DNA of 64,000 nucleotides from contig NW_027183992.1 of NCBI RefSeq assembly GCF_041296385.1, positions 221,001-285,000 on the forward strand. The letters run 5' to 3'. The notes beneath the pieces were generated by a model. That model was not told the DNA's origin, did not search any database, and saw nothing but the letters and a program-made list of their open reading frames with translations. Both the position numbers and the translations under genes were made by a program. The stretch is from Aphelocoma coerulescens (lineage: Eukaryota; Chordata; Aves; Passeriformes; Corvidae). How positions within the stretch are numbered: the first letter of the stretch is position 1; every line of letters starts with the position of its first letter. Positions 10,786-21,784 of the stretch are shown here, one piece after another.

Positions 10786-11290
10786 TGGGATGTCACACAG
10801 CCCCCTGGGATGTCACACAGCCACCCTGGGATGTCACAACGCATTCTGTGATGTCACAGCCTGATCTGTGATGTCATAGACATTCTGTGATGTCATGCCA
10901 CCCATCTGTGATGTCACAGTCCTCTCTGTGATATCACTGTGATAGCTCTGTGATGTCACAGCAGACTCTATGATGTCATACAGCTCCCCTGTGATGTCAC
11001 ACAACCACTCTGTGATGTCACACAAGCACCCTGTGATGTCACAGACCTATCTGTGATGTCACAACTCTGCACTGTGATGTCACACCAGCACCCTGTGATG
11101 TCACAGCTGTCTCTGTGATGTCATAGTCTGCCCTGTGATGTCAGAGCACAACCTGTGATGTCACAGCCAACTCTATGATGTCACAGCACCACTCTCTGAT
11201 GTCACAGAGCTGCTCCATGATGTCGCCGTAGACTCTATGATGTCATACAGCCACCCTGTGATGTCACACAGCCCCTTTCTGACATCACAG
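10785..11290. repeat. Tandem array of CRE-like octamers (TGATGTCA), period 20-21 bp
   Basis: About 25 units of the type CTGTGATGTCACAG plus 6 to 8 variable bases. The core TGATGTCA differs by one base from the cyclic-AMP response element TGACGTCA, and most units extend to the palindrome-like TGTGATGTCACA. Spacing between cores is close to 20-21 bp throughout, about two helical turns. Confidence 0.9.
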
Positions 11291-11700
11291 CTGCTCTGTG
11301 GCTCTGTGACACAGGCACAGAGGTGTTACCAAAACTTCAGAGAAACAAAACCTCCTCAGCACCAGCGCAGCACGAAGCAGCAGCATTCTTTATTGGGCCG
11401 GATGCACGAGGGGAGAGCCCCTCCCAAAGTCATGTGTGCTGAGTTCAGGAATGTTCCTGTTTGCAGACCGTGTTTCACAGACTCATTCCCAGCTTGTCCC
11501 ACAATAAACACACACACGATAATCATTTCCCCAAAATCATTGCATATTTCCCCCACCCCTTTGCACATCCCTTCTTCTGCCCTGGGGCTCTCTTTGGGGG
11601 TCCCTGGTGGTCGGTGACCCCAAAGCCAGCCCTGACTGCCCGGTGAACTGGTGAAAGTTGGCACACCTGGGCTGGTTGCTGCCTACAGAATCAGCCTTGT
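11290..11700 (-). mobile_element. LTR of the gammaretrovirus-like provirus (minus)
   Basis: Lies at the 3' end of the minus-strand provirus below. On minus it holds polyadenylation signals AATAAA (complement near 11388 and 11503), as expected for the R region. Exact TG/CA ends and target duplication were not resolved. Confidence 0.5.
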
Positions 11701-13400
11701 GCGGTTCCATGGCCAGTGGCTTTTGGAGAAGAAGCATTGTATGAACCCACCAGGTGCAAACGGCTTTTCATCTGGAAAATTTCCGCCCCTTGGAGGGTTG
11801 GGAAGCTTCTCTTCCCTTCAAGCCTTCGTAAGCCTCACTCTGCTCCTTTACTCACATCCCACGAGTTCCTCAGCTGCTTTCACAACCATGTTCTTTACAC
11901 AGCTCAAAGCAAGTGTCACAAGCACAAGTATTGCTGGGATCCCAGTTAGACTTTGCAAAAGTCAGGCCAACCATCAGTCAGAGAAAATCCAAGTCCTTTA
12001 AATATTTTATCCAACCAGCTACTGTCTAACCCTCCCCTTAATTCCCTGCTGGATGCAGCAACTGATTTTATCCTCTCTCCCTGATCATCCAATCCAGCAT
12101 CACATTTGGAATGTGCACACAACAAGTGCTGCTGTTTCAGTTCAAGAATCCACACACTCCCTGTCCGTGTAACAGCAATAGGGCTAAAGCAAATCTGCTC
12201 TGTAAAGTCATTTTAGCTGTGGCTGGCAATTGTTCCTTTATTTCAGCAAACCCCAAAGGAGCTGCATTCACTCAAGTTTCCATCTGCAGAGCCCAATGGT
12301 GTGTGGCTGCTCTGTTCCTAAAGGCAGATCTTTGCGGAGCAGAGATGAATTCTAAAATCCATCCCGCTGTAGTTCCCGCACTGGGATGTTTCCAAGTTCC
12401 ATCCCCTTTAACCTTTCCCCACAGTCGGGTTCCCGGTGGTGACTCCTTGCACGAGGGACGGAACGTTAATACCCCCAGTGTCCATGGTGCTCCTGATTCT
12501 CCCAGGGCCAAACGTGTGCTCCAAATTCCATCACTTCCCACCCATCCTGGGGCTCCTAAGGATCTGACCGTGTCCTGCTGACACTCTGTGCCTCTCCAAG
12601 GCTCGCTGTTTGTTGGCTGAGCCCAGTGTCACTGAGAAAGGCAGAATCATTCCTACAAACACAGCCTAGCCTCAGAGCCTGGGCCACAGCCAGGAGCTGC
12701 TGCACCTCAGGATTCCAAACAGCTCAAGTGTCTGTCCCAGGGCAATCCCACTTTTCCTTTGTCCTGGGATCCTTTGGCCTTGACCTTGTTAAATCAGGAT
12801 ATTTTATACCCACCTGTAAGGGGTCCCGTGGAAGGCCTGGGCTCCCTTCCCAGCCCAGACACCCCTGAACTGGCTGGAAACATTCCCATTGTCCTGTGTG
12901 AGGGCGATTCCATACTGCTGGAATTTGACAGCCCCAGGGGCTATCAGTGCAATCTGTCAGCTGATCAATATTTCCTGAGGTAATTTCCAGATCCAGTTTG
13001 GAAATGTTACAATTCTCAGCAGTATCGTTCTTCTGTGTCCATGGTAAGGAATATTCTCCTTCCATCCCTGTCCAGGTGCCCTGGGTGCTGTTTCCTTCCC
13101 ACACGTGTTCCCAGATTTTTGTCAAATTGCTGACTGAAGCTCCCCACGGAACTGGATTTTCTGCACAGGTTGGTGTTGGCAAACAAGCTGTTACAGGGGT
13201 CACATTCTGTCATCTGCCAACATCTTGCACTGACTTTGAAAACCACATTTTCCTTCCCAGAAGTTACCAATATAGCTTCTGTTATTATTATAGATATGCA
13301 ATTATTGATCATCGTAATCTAGGTCAAATAAATAGTATCCCTTTAGAAAATCCTATTCAATACCTAAAACAATAGGATTTATGTAAAACCCCAAACTCCA
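11700..13400 (-). pseudogene. Endogenous retrovirus env region, decayed
   Basis: Minus-strand frames carry envelope-like pieces in at least two frames. These are a Cys-rich stretch at about 13200-13260 with CWQMTECDPC, glycosylation-site-rich sequence at 12880-13060, and a leucine-rich stretch at 11950-12155 that could be from the transmembrane subunit. Position after integrase and before the LTR fits env. Stops and frameshifts make it non-coding. Subfamily cannot be set from this. Confidence 0.5.
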
Positions 13401-13419
13401 TGGTCAGTCAGTCTTGTTT

Positions 13420-14760
13420 CTGCTGTGTTTAATGTGTGCTCGCTGGTTTTACCCGCATGTGATGAACCCTGAGTTTGATTCCTTCTACCTTGAGTGCAGG
13501 GGAGGTTACCAGGAGGACTTGAGATGGTCCCTTCCACTTTGGCTGGATTGTTCCAAAATTCCAGGTTCTGATGCACACCGCATCTCCTGGTTGGAAAGGA
13601 TGTACAGGCGAGTCCAGCCCCAATGATCTGTTGAGAACCATGCACCTTTTAAGGCTTACAAGAGTTAGTCCCAGTGCTATTAAATATTCATTGCAGCAAA
13701 ACTTCTGAGACTTCCCTTGTCTTGTTGGTGCCACATGGGAAAGCTTCTGGCCATCCAGAAAAAGTATCCACCAATACCAAAATGTGCCAGTCCCCCTTCT
13801 GCCTGGGCACTTCTGCAAAATCAGTTAGCCAAAATCACCTGGTGATTCCCATGTAACGAGCCCTGGAGGCAGCCTTCTTCCTTCAAAACCAATCCCATCT
13901 TTCTCAACAACTGATCTATTATTTTTTGCCATTTTTGTGCTTACTAGATGCCTTTGTAAACTGGCCACCATATTCTCCATTTCCTAATGTGTTTCCTGAT
14001 GTTTTAGTTCCATTATACATTAATTGTGGAGCTACAATTACCTGCCCACACGGGGTTACCAATCACCTGCTGGGATTTTCCGTAGCTGCTGCTGCTGGGG
14101 CTGACTGCCTGTCCTGATCACTGGAATCTGGCTTTTGTTGCAGAACATTCAAGTTTTTGCTAGGTATTAGTGCAAGGAGAGCTTTTTCAGCACCCTCTTG
14201 AGCTGTTTGGTCAGCCAATGGAGTCCCTGGATTGACTGGGGAGTCTCCAAACCCATGGGCTTTACAAGGGCATCAGGGCCACTTCTTTTGGCTTTGGCAC
14301 ACTCTGCAGTAGGTGACTGATTTCTTTTTGTACTCACTGGAGACCTCTGTGCCCTTTCCTTCCATGTGGCTCCCTGGGCGTCTATTATTCCAAACCCATA
14401 GTTCAAATCAGTCCATATGTTCACCCTTTTTCCTTCAGTGATTTCTAGGAAAGGTCATTCATTCTGCTTTTTGTGCTGCTGTGTTCAAAGCTAAAGCCTG
14501 GGCTTCTATGACCTGGGTTGAGGTTCCCACTGCACACCCAGCTGCCCGTTTTCCATCCGTACCACGCTGCTCCCACCAGGGTGCAGGTCCAGTGCTGGCT
14601 CCTGGATGGGATTGCTCTCGAGGTCCCAGAGTCTGCCAGAACACACTTGTTCCATGGATCCCAGGCAGTCATGGCACAAAGACTCCAACCCTTCTCTTAG
14701 AAGGGACTCGAACACTTCCCTGTTCCAGCCTTGGGTACCTTGAACCAAACCCTGCAAAGC
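13420..14760 (-). pseudogene. Gammaretrovirus-like pol: RNase H and integrase relics
   Basis: Read downward on minus. RNase H starts near 14600 with the GSS(V) strand and an EAQALALNTAAQKAE helix near 14470, then the TD(S/L)NYGFGI strand and WKER at 14330-14420. Integrase core pieces (the D(T)FSGWPEAF-type strand, here damaged) are at 13720-13800. The C-terminal domain is at 13430-13600, with FQPGD, the tryptophan-rich strand and a VHH(T/M)RVKP end. The order and the RNase H motifs are those of gammaretrovirus-like bird elements. Frameshifts and a deletion between integrase core and C-terminus show it is dead. Confidence 0.7.
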
Positions 14761-14934
14761 TTTTGCTGCACCTTACAGGCAGGTCAACAGTTTACAGCGG
14801 GAAAGGAAAAGGTGCCTTTATCTTACCAGGGGTCTTTCTCTGATTTCCTTTGGAGCAGGGATCAAAGGTTCTCCCCAGAATCCTTCAGTGCTGCCTGCAG
14901 GTCCTGCCATCCCTCAGATCTGTTGAAATTCAAG

Positions 14935-15325
14935 AGGATGAGGCCACAGGGTGTCCCAATGGTCCCTTGGTTCCATGGGCCCCGCAGTGTAACCATGGTG
15001 TCCTTGGTTCTGCAGTGTCACAATGGACCCTTCATTCCATGAGGCCCCACAGTGTGGCAATGGTCCCTTGAGTCCATGAGGCCCCACAAGGTCACAATGG
15101 TCCCTTGGTTCCATGGCCCCGCACTCTCACAATGCTCTCCTTGGCTGCACAAGGTCCCGTAGTGGCACAAGGGTCTCCTTGGTGCAGAGACCAGGGCAGA
15201 AGGGTTCCACAAGGCCCCAGAGTGTCACAAGGATCTCTTTGGATCTGCAGTGTCAGAACTGACCCTTGGTTACACGAGATCCTCCTGTGTCCCAAGGGCT
15301 CGTTGGTTCCACAGGGCCTGATTCT
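14935..15325. repeat. Minisatellite, unit about 40-45 bp
   Basis: Nine or so units of the type CAATGGTCCCTTGGTTCCAT followed by GAGGCCCCACAGTGTCA, with variable units later. A related array in the opposite orientation is at 54600-54860. Confidence 0.8.
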
Positions 15326-15329
15326 CTGA

Positions 15330-16100
15330 CACTTCAGAGATGGTGTAGGACAGTTTCTATTTTCCCGCAGTTTGGTGACGAAAGGAGCACGCTGGGCAGA
15401 GCACGGAGATGCTGCTGCTGTCTGCTCAGGGGAAAGGGTCCAACAAGGATGAAGGGCTGGGAGGCTGCTGGAAGGGCCGTGCCCCACATGGTACAGCTTT
15501 CCTGGGAGGCAGGGAACAGCAGGAGAGACACGCACTGCCCCACAGAGCAGCTGGGCAGGGGGACACTGGGCATGAGGAGGAGGAAATGTCCCTCCCAGGG
15601 CAGCGTGGGGGCAGAAGCACCCAGAGGGAGGATGAGCTCAGGGCATGTGTGTGTGCCCAAGGCACAGAGGGTGAGGCTGGGCACAGCTCAGGCCAGGGCT
15701 GGAGGTGGCAGGGCAGAGCTGGTGGTGGGGCAGCGAGATGGGAGTGTGCAGCCTGCAGGGACACAGCAGCAGCGGTGGGACAGCGCAGGACAAGCTGTGC
15801 TGGACATGGCCAAGGGCCCTGGCAGGGCTGGCAGTGTCCAGGAGAAGCACAGACTTGGTGCCCAGGGTCATGGCAGCGTCTCTTCCACCAAGGGCTTAGA
15901 CGAGACACCTTGTCCTGAGGCCCTGGGGCCTCCTGGGCACAGCCCCAGCAAGGCTGGGCACTGTCAGCCCCCTGTCCTGCCCTCAGCATTCCCGCACATC
16001 CCAGCGGCCTCCTTTGGGAATGGCTCTGCTCCAGGATGGCATGCTGCAGAGAATGCAGGTAGATTTTGTGCTCACTCCTGGCATGCAGCTGGACAATAAA
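15330..16100. other. Module shared with 54180-54580; polyadenylation-like end
   Basis: The stretch AGGATGAGCTCAGGGCATGT with GTGTGTGCCCAAGGCACAGA (15630-15670) recurs at 54500-54540 in the same orientation, in both cases beside the minisatellite. AATAAA occurs at 16086. No protein was recognised. Confidence 0.45.
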
Positions 16101-16217
16101 GCCTGATCCAGCCCCCCCTCAGCATATGTCCGGCTCTGGCATTGGGGCGGGGCAACTTTGGGAGCAGTCCCAGCCCTGCTCCTGCTCCCAGCTGGGCACC
16201 CAGCTGCTGGGACACAG

Positions 16218-16312
16218 GTGTGTCCTGATGCCACCGTCTACTCCTTTGAGAAGGGGAGGACAGAGTGCATCAGGGAGTTTGGTGTGGCTTACATGCGGCA
16301 AGGAGAAGGTGC
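16218..16312 (+). other. Exon-like open stretch, unidentified
   Basis: A frame reading PDATVYSFEKGRTECIREFG then VAYMRQGEG is bounded by an upstream ACACAG and a downstream GAAG/GTGCAG. Its composition looks protein-like, unlike the GC-driven frames around it, but the family was not recognised. From 16340 to 17490 nothing else could be assigned. Confidence 0.3.
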
Positions 16313-17494
16313 AGCCCCAAACTGGCTTTCACTTCTAGAACCTTTTGCTATTGCGGGAGCAGCTGGTGGAGCTTTTCAACCGAGCTGCAAGAGTGAAAAG
16401 TGTGATGGCATGTCTATCTGAGAAGGAAGGTTCGGTGCCGCAGCCTGTTGTGCACAATTTATATGCTGATAAGAGAAGGGGGTGCTTTTGGAACGTTTTC
16501 CTTCCTGACACTTCTGTCTCTGTGAGCTTTAGCTGCTTGGACTCAGGGATACCGAAGGTGTGTGAAAGTGACTGGGATGCGAGAATCATGTTGCACAGGG
16601 AACAGGGAAGGTCAGCAAATGTTTCCTGTCCTGGCACATCTCTCAGTCTGAACTGCAGCTGCAGATGCTTCACTTCAGCCGAGGACTCTGCCACCTTGAG
16701 AGAAGGATGCGCTCTATGGAGTTGAGAAAGAAAGTGCGTCTCACTAGCTTCTTTCCTCTACTTCATAGACAGCAAAGGGGCTATGAAAGGCAGCACTGGC
16801 TTTTTGTTCTAGGACTTCTTCTTTACAAGCAGCTACTGGATGTTTGGAAGGGGGTTTGGGATATGCAAAAATGAGAGGCTAAGATGGTAAGAGGGTAAGA
16901 TGGAAGTCATCTGGCAAAAGCAGAGCTCACCAAAGGGCCAGCTGAGAAAGCTCTTGCTGCCTACAACTTCAACTGCACCCCTCAAAGCAGCAGCACACAC
17001 GCTGCTCTCGGCACTTTCCTTCTCAGCTCTACGCACCATCCTAAGCCTTGCCTCTCCCACACTCAGGATCCAAAGACAATGGCACCAGGGACTGCTCACA
17101 CACTAAAGGCACCAGGACAAAAGGCTCACCAGCTTGGCCTTTGCATTCCTGCTGACAGCTCCACAGCTCGAACCCAGAGAACTGCCTGCTGCCAACAGCC
17201 TTTCCAATCACTCCGAGCACCTCATGACAAGGAGCTGCAGCCGGGCAGGAGGTTCTGCAAGAGCGGGAATCGGTGTCCAAGGACATCATTTACACCTGCA
17301 CTTGGCTCACAACATCCCCCTGCAGTGCTACGGGTTGCTTTCTTTAGGCAGCCACAGAGCCCTTCAAGGGAACTGGGCCGCCTTGACTTGTTAGCAAAGC
17401 GGCCACAGAGTCCCTAAATCCGATTGGGCTGCCTGCAGTTGTTACTAAACTCCCCACATTGCACTGACCGTTCTGTGCAATTTCCAATGGCCCC

Positions 17495-18525
17495 GCAGAA
17501 AAAGACCTGGGGGTGCTGGCCAAGAGCTGCTGAACACAAGCCCGGGTGTGCCCAGGTGGCCAAGAAGGACATTGGTGTTATAAATAAAGTATGTAATTCG
17601 TGCTGTTATATATAAAACTAGAATGCCATCAGACCATGTAGAGACAAAGTTTCAAACCCCCCCCCACCAGCTTGGCTGAGAGAAAAATTTCACAACACCA
17701 AAAGAAGTTCTCTCACAATAAGTGAGGATTCGACCTCGGTGGGGTTGGATCTTATCACTGGGACATTTGCACTATGACGATTTGATCAACACCTTCTGGT
17801 ATCTACATCTCATCTGATAAGGAATCGGATATTCCGGGAACTAAAAATAACTGTTCCAGGAACCAGAGATGGCCCATCCATCAGCAGAAATGACCCACTC
17901 ATCACCCAGGATGGACGATTCATCAGACCCAGGAAAGGCTTTGTGCAGCCCAACTCCAGGACAGGAAAACTTCATGAATACGAGAAGAATAGAATTAATT
18001 CGCACTTCACCCAAAAACTGTATAAGAAGGGACCAGCCAAAGCAGCAGGCGTGAACTTGGGATGTCTGGTGCGATAGAGATCAGATCTATGCGTGTTCAC
18101 CCAGCTCCGATGCCAGGCTCGGAGCTGCTTTTCTCGATCGTGGCTTTTGAAACCGATATTTTGGTCGCATAATAAATGTCATTTCTTTATAAATTTTGAT
18201 TGGCCATTTCGCTTCTATCATTGGCATCCTGGCCTGGGTCAGCAACAGTGCGGCCAGCAGGACCAGGGCAGTGACTGTCCCGCTGTTTTGGGCACCGCTG
18301 AGGCCCCACTCGAATCGTGGGGTCAGTTTTGGGTCCCTCACTGCAAGAAAGACTTTGAGGTGCTGGAGCGTGTCCAGACAAGGGAACTGAGCTGGGGCAG
18401 GCTCTGGAGCACAAGTCTGAGGAGAAGCGGCTGAGGGAGATGGGGGGGCTCAGCCTGGAGAAAAGGAGGCTCGGGGAGGACCTTCCCTCTCTCTCCAACT
18501 CCCTGGAAGGACACCGGCTTGGGGG
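17495..18525 (+). mobile_element. CR1 LINE 3' part, split by an LTR
   Basis: 17495-17575 matches the CR1 stretch GACCTGGGGGTGCTGG...GTGCCCAGGTGGCCAAGAAG. 18221-18525 continues it exactly (GGCATCCTGGCCTGG, then GCCAGCAGGACCAGGGCAGT, GGTGCTGGAGCGTGTCCAGA, AGCCTGGAGAAAAGGAGGCT). It encodes the end of the CR1 reverse transcriptase and the 3' region. It is 5'-truncated, as CR1 copies usually are. The 645-base gap is the inserted LTR. Confidence 0.9.
17576..18220 (+). mobile_element. Solo LTR inserted in CR1, with target duplication
   Basis: Starts TGTTATAA and ends TATCA (TG...CA), 645 bp. It is flanked by TTGG at 17572-17575 and 18221-18224, a 4-bp duplication of the CR1 target (5 bp if the shared A is counted). 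Inside are a TATA-like CTGTATAAGAAG near 18018 and AATAAATG near 18170, in the order promoter then poly(A), so the element reads on plus. No internal retroviral sequence remains. Confidence 0.85.
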
Positions 18526-18529
18526 GGTT

Positions 18530-19370
18530 CCTAACCATAAGGTATCTATCCCATGATCTTTTGCGCCAAAAAGATTGTCGCTGTATCTTTAGGTTTGGCA
18601 GCCGGGAAACCTTGGGGAGGATGGAGGGCTTTGCTTTAGGGCACGTGTTTTTAAAGGCTGCCCAGGCAGCCGCACATCGTGCAAAAGGTGTACGCTCTGC
18701 GCGAGACTTACGGCAATCCTGGAATTCAGTGACTGCGGTGTAAAACTGCCTGCTTCTCTTCCGCCGGCCGATCGGGGCAGTCGCTTGCGTGGTTGCTGCG
18801 GGAGCTTTTGTGCATTCGGCTTCGGGACTTTGCTAGGCTGCAATTCGGCAATGTGATCGAATGTGCCTGCTTTCCCTGCCTCCCTGCCGCTCAGGAATGC
18901 ACAGACGGTGCACGGTGTTCCGCCTGGAGCCGGGCTGTGCCCGCCGTGCCCTGAGTGCCCGGGGAATCGCTCCCTCGGCTCCGTTGTGTCCGAGCCGCCG
19001 CTGCCCCCGCCCCGCTGAGGGTCCGAGCGTGCAGCGGAGCGCCCCCTGCCGGCCGCGCGTGCCCCTGGCCCCGCCCCCCGCCGGCCGCAGCGGCCTTAGC
19101 CCCGCCCCCCGCCGGCCGCGCGGGATCCCGGCCCCGCCCCGCGCCCGCCGCAGCCGCCAGCGGCCCCTGCCGGGCGTGGCCGGAACTGCAGCAAAGGGCA
19201 ACCACGGCCCTCGGCGGGGGAACCTCCTGGGTTTGTGCTGGGCTTTGTTCTGGGCATGTTCTCTACTAAAGAACTGCTACTCCTTTCCTGCATTTTTTCA
19301 GCCCCATAATTTTCGAAGTTATCATGATTTGGAGAGAGCAGTCTTCTTGCCATTCCAGGAAGGTTCCCAT
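18530..19370. other. CpG-rich stretch, no gene recognised
   Basis: 18890-19200 is very rich in CCGCC/CGGCCG, island-like, with three related blocks around CGCCCCCCGCCGGCCG. No coding similarity was seen. Confidence 0.45.
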
Positions 19371-19371
19371 C

Positions 19372-20266
19372 TGTCTCGGTTTGAAAAGACAGGTGTCTGC
19401 TAAGAAAGGCAGAAGCCTCCCTTGGAGTGGCAGATATAACCCCTTTCCCTCTGAGTTATTATAATTTTGAAATCAAGGGTCTTTAGGCAAAGATGTGGGA
19501 AACAGGAATAACAGTTCTTTACTATATATATATATAGATATATAACTAGTCAAACGAAAGAACAACAACTATGGCAGTAACAGCAAACACAAACCCAGTC
19601 CCAGCCTTCTCGGCTGTCAGGCTCTTTCCCCTCGGGTGCAGTTCCACTCGCAGCCGACAGGGATCGCTGGCAGCTCCCGGTGAGCAGGGCAGGTGTGATG
19701 GTTCCCCCGTGGCTGCAGGGGGCGCTCCGGAGCGAGCTCGGGGAACATGCGGCACTGGTGCCCTGGGATCCTGGGGAAGGATGGAACAAAGGAGCTTCAG
19801 AAACCGCTGGGCAGCTGGTCCTGGGTTCCTGGAAACAGCAGGCTGGAATGGCAGGCACAAACACAAATCCCGGGTGGCAGACGAGATGTATCCAAAAGGG
19901 GAACCCCTCGGGGCTCCAGGCAGGCAGGGTGAGCGCGGCTACAACGCAGCGAAGGCTCGAAGCAGCAGCGGGGCAGGGCGGCCACAGCCCGGCCTCCAGC
20001 AGGGCAGGGAAAGCAGCTTTGGGATCCCTGGTGTTGTTTCCAGCAGAAAGGAAAGACGCCGAAAAACGGGAACCAGCAGCTCCTTTCTCTGCACCTTCTC
20101 CCTCCAGACGCTGAGAACGAACTGAACTGCCAGCCAGGTGAGAACAAAAAGCTTGGACAGGCCCTTTTGTCTTTCTTAAGTACAGTCATTTGTGCCCTAG
20201 CAACGTGCATATGGGAGAAAATTCCTCTAACAGAAAAAAATCTAGGACTAAACTAAAACCCCAACA
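19372..20266 (-). mobile_element. Solo LTR, first of an inverted pair
   Basis: Reads TGTCTCGGTTTG ... CCCCAACA, 895 bp, flanked by perfect 5-bp duplications CCATC (19367-19371 and 20267-20271). It is the reverse complement of the LTR at 20835-21778: shared blocks include GGAGCGAGCTC, the TATATA run, and the ends. The orientation is set by its mate's TGTTGGGG...CGAGACA reading. No internal region remains. Confidence 0.9.
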
Positions 20267-20505
20267 CCATCTTCCTTAGCAGACATTTAACTTTTAAAAC
20301 AGGACACTTTGTTAAAAAAAACCAAACCCAGGAACATTTCATGATTTCATGTACTACATGATTTCACATCTAAAGAAACCGGGCTGTCTGCCCTTTTCTT
20401 CTCAGGCAGTGCGTTCCTCTGTCTTCAAGTACAAAAGCAACAAAGCGATTATAGGTAACAGTGGCAGAATACGCTGTGTTACTGTCACAGGGACTCCCGG
20501 CTTAC

Positions 20506-20628
20506 TTCACCAGCTCCTGTCTGTTGTTTGTTGCTGCCCAGTGAAGAAGAGTCACATTTTCTTTGTCTGCTTGGCAAACATCATATCCTGCTTCTACCAG
20601 TTCTTTGCATCGCTCTGCCATTCCATAC
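20506..20628 (-). pseudogene. Isolated ankyrin-repeat exon of a ZDHHC17/ZDHHC13-like gene
   Basis: On minus, TTTAAG/GTATGG at 20629 opens and GTGAA/GTAAGC at 20505 closes a 123-base exon. It encodes [20 protein letters not shown], then [20 protein letters not shown]. This is the first ankyrin repeat of the palmitoyltransferases ZDHHC17 (HIP14) and ZDHHC13, which use the ankyrin domain to recruit substrates at the Golgi. The frame is open and both splice sites fit, but no other exon of the gene lies in the window. The neighbours are the two solo LTRs. It is a displaced gene fragment; ZDHHC17 versus ZDHHC13 is undecided. Confidence 0.7.
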
Positions 20629-20834
20629 CTTAAATGAGACAACACCGATTTACTTACCGTTTGTTAAATATCCTCCATGTGAGGAATGAGACAACTCTTT
20701 GTAGAAATTAAAACTATTTATTAAAGCAGAAAAATTGAAAAATTGCAAAAATTAGCAAAATATAAAAATTTGGGATCCTAGTGGCTCAGGAGGTATGCCC
20801 CAGGAGCGCAGGGATTCAGGATCTTCAGGCTTAG

Positions 20835-21778
20835 TGTTGGGGTTTTTAGTTTAGTCCTAGTTTTTTTCTGTTAAAGGAATTTTTCCCATAGCATGTTGCT
20901 AGGAGATAAATGGCCATACTTGAGAGGAGATAGCCATACTTAAGAAAGACAAAAGGGCCCGTCCAGGCTTTTGTTCTCACCTGGCGGGCAGTTCAGTTCG
21001 CTCTCAGCGTCTGGAGGGAGAAGGTGCAGAGAAAGGAGCTGCTGGTTCCCGTTTTCAGCGTCTTTCCTTTCTGCTGGAAACAACACCGGGGATCCCAAAG
21101 CTGCTTTCCCTGCCCTGCTGGAGCCTGGGCTGCGGCCGCCCTGCCCCGCTGCTGCTTCGAGCCTTCGCTGCGTTGTAGCCGTGCTTACCCTGCCTGCCTG
21201 GAGCCCTGGGGGATTCCCCTTTTGGATACATCTCGTCTGCCACCCGGGATTTGTGTTTGTGCCTGCCGCTCCAGCCTACCAGTCCAGCCTGCTGTTTCCG
21301 GGAACCCGGGACCAGCTGCCCACCGGTTTGTGGAGCTCCGTTGTTCCATCCTTCCCCGGGATCCCAGGGCACCAAAGCAGCCGCGTGCTTCCTGAGCTCG
21401 CTCCGGAGCGCCCCCTGCAGCCGCGGGAGAACCATCGCACCTGCCCTGCTCACCGGGAGCCGCCAGCGATCCCTGTCAGCTGCGAGTGGAACTGCACCCG
21501 AGGGGAAATAGCCTGACAGCCGAGAAGGCCGGGACTGGGTTTGTGTTTGCTGTTACTGCCATAGTTGTTGTTGTTTTGTTCGACTGGTTATATATCTACC
21601 TATCTATCTATCTATCTATCTATCTATATAGTAAAGAACTGTTATTCCGATTTCCCACATCTTTGCCTAAAGACCCTTGATTCCAAAATCATAACTCAGA
21701 GGGAAAGGGGTTACATCTGCCACTCCAAGGGAGGCTTCTGCCTTCCTTAGCAGACACCTGTCTATTCAAACCGAGACA
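20835..21778 (+). mobile_element. Solo LTR, second of an inverted pair
   Basis: Reads TGTTGGGG ... CCGAGACA, 944 bp, flanked by CTTAG (20830-20834) and CTTCG (21779-21783), a 5-bp duplication with one mismatch. It is longer than its mate partly through a (TATC)n expansion at about 21598-21628. The LTR family is a common passerine type by its ends. Confidence 0.88.
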
Positions 21779-21784
21779 CTTCGA

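Noticed and set aside
10785..11290. CRISPR-like array
   Set aside because: Repeats are about 12-14 bases with 6-8 base variable parts in a vertebrate context, so it is a minisatellite.
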